This document shows positions 6,198 through 6,822 of a DNA stretch of 6,822 nt, piece after piece (the first letter of the stretch is position 1; every line of letters starts with the position of its first letter). The notes under the pieces are model-generated. The model worked only from the letters and a program-made list of their open reading frames with translations, did not search any database and was not told the DNA's origin. This DNA comes from an uncultured Anaerolineae bacterium. Lineage in GTDB: Bacteria > Chloroflexota > Anaerolineae > Anaerolineales > UBA4823. The position numbers and the translations under genes were made by a program. The stretch is from assembly GCA_937129505.1 (NCBI GenBank), contig CAKZNJ010000086.1, positions 1-6,822 on the forward strand. The letters run 5' to 3'.

Positions 6198-6223
6198 AAC
6201 AGCCTACCGCAAGGTAGGCTGTT
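6198..6223. terminator. Probable bidirectional terminator hairpin between convergent genes
   Basis: A perfect 11-bp stem (AACAGCCTACC paired with GGTAGGCTGTT) closes a GCAA loop, a GNRA-type tetraloop. It lies 107 nt past the prenyltransferase stop and 17 nt past the kinase stop on the other strand. On the minus strand it is followed by GTATTTTC, a fair T-rich tract, so it best fits as the kinase terminator. On the plus strand the following CTGTGT is only weakly T-rich. The rest of the 6091-6240 gap shows no gene that I can support. Confidence 0.75.
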
Positions 6224-6240
6224 CTGTGTAGGATGGTATT

Positions 6241-6822
6241 CTATTGGGAATTAGCGGGGAAAATTACTTCTTCTCTGCCCGCCAGACGTTCCTGGATTCG
6301 TTGCACGACGATGTTGAGATGTTTCGGGCGGTGAACGTAATCTAGGTCGTCGGTGCGAATGGTCAAGACCGGGCAGACGTCAAATGTTTGCAACCAGTCG
6401 TCGTAAAAGCTTTCCAATAGGCGCAAATAATCAGCGGTAATGCCGCTTTCGATATTACGCCCGCGTTGGTGAATGCGATTCATCAGGACCTCGACAGGGG
6501 CTTGCAGGTAGATGAGCAGGTCGGGTGGGGGGAGTTGATTAACGATTAGGTCAAAAACCGTGCGGTAGGAGCGGTAATCGCGTTCACTGAGGTTGCCCAT
6601 CTGATAGAGGGCGCGGGCGAAGATAAAGGCGTCTTCGTAAATACTGCGGTCGATGATCACCGATTGGGGCATTCGTACCATCTGTAGATACTGTTGGGCG
6701 CGATGGCCGAGGAAAAAAACTTGCAAATGGAACGCCCATGCCTTCATGTCCGCGTAGAAGTCTGCCAGATAGGGGTTATCCGCCACGGATTCAAAGGCTG
6801 TGAACCACCCAAGTCGGGCACC
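6241..6822 (-). CDS. Deoxynucleoside kinase, dGK/dAK type (5' end outside window)
   Basis: These cytoplasmic enzymes phosphorylate deoxyadenosine or deoxyguanosine (some also deoxycytidine) to the monophosphate for nucleotide salvage. The frame remains open to the right edge, reading LGWFTAFESVADNPYLADFY, so the GTG at 6786 is internal. About 193 residues are visible; family members are typically about 205-220 aa, so only the N-terminal ATP-binding P-loop is missing. Visible signatures are the Glu before S-V-A-DNPYL that contacts the nucleoside base, the catalytic DRS (IIDRSIYEDAFIF), the PPPDLLIYLQ strand, and the arginine-rich LID RIHQRGRNIE. These match the bacterial deoxyadenosine/deoxyguanosine kinase group well; the exact base preference cannot be set from sequence. 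The gene converges on the prenyltransferase and has a hairpin just past its stop. No frameshift or missing key residue is seen. Confidence 0.92.
   Translation of the reverse strand, partial: GARLGWFTAFESVADNPYLADFYADMKAWAFHLQVFFLGHRAQQYLQMVRMPQSVIIDRSIYEDAFIFARALYQMGNLSERDYRSYRTVFDLIVNQLPPPDLLIYLQAPVEVLMNRIHQRGRNIESGITADYLRLLESFYDDWLQTFDVCPVLTIRTDDLDYVHRPKHLNIVVQRIQERLAGREEVIFPANSQ

Noticed and set aside
5960..6199. 79-codon minus-strand frame over the end of the prenyltransferase
   Set aside because: It overlaps the conserved gene and the terminator hairpin, and its composition is unlike a protein family.
6188..6217. Nine-codon frame through the hairpin, considered as a leader peptide for attenuation
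   Set aside because: It is followed by no plus-strand gene; the next gene runs the other way, so a terminator is the simpler reading.

Overview
The window carries six protein-coding genes. Two run off its edges: the C-terminal third of the transcription-repair coupling factor Mfd at the left (+), and a deoxynucleoside kinase at the right (-). I see no tRNA, rRNA, CRISPR array or insertion sequence. The moderate GC content, the fused alpha/beta 2-oxo acid dehydrogenase E1, the UbiA-family variant and the dGK/dAK-type kinase suggest a Chloroflexota (Anaerolineae-like) bacterium. That placement is an impression, not a demonstrated assignment.

Layout. Positions 1-1151 hold the end of mfd. A tight same-strand run follows: a PglC-like phosphoglycosyl transferase (1167-1817), a fused E1 alpha-beta thiamine-diphosphate dehydrogenase (1819-3891) and a three-part fusion protein (3920-5032). 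The gaps are 15, 1 and 28 nt and I see no terminator between them, so one transcript is likely, possibly read through from mfd. A 74-nt gap with a perfect TATAAT box precedes a UbiA-family membrane prenyltransferase (5107-6090). A convergent intergenic region (6091-6240) carries a strong hairpin, probably a terminator serving both sides. The kinase (6822-6241, -) closes the window.

The centre is the exciting part. The 3920-5032 protein begins like the E2 subunit of a 2-oxo acid dehydrogenase complex, with a lipoyl domain carrying a candidate lipoyl-lysine and then a short E3/E1-binding-like helical segment. Where E2 would have its CoA-dependent catalytic domain, it instead has a complete PglD/NeuD-type left-handed beta-helix sugar N-acyltransferase. 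It sits directly behind its probable partner E1, and behind a PglC-like enzyme of the family that loads diacetylbacillosamine-type sugar phosphates onto undecaprenyl phosphate.

The inferred pathway is this. E1 decarboxylates a 2-oxo acid and acylates the lipoyl arm. The arm hands the acyl group to an amino group of a UDP-amino sugar at the PglD-like active site, without free acyl-CoA. The PglC-like enzyme then transfers the acylated sugar phosphate to the lipid carrier for glycan or glycoprotein assembly. I know of no characterised system of this kind. The domain calls rest on sequence motifs; the direct acyl hand-off is a hypothesis.
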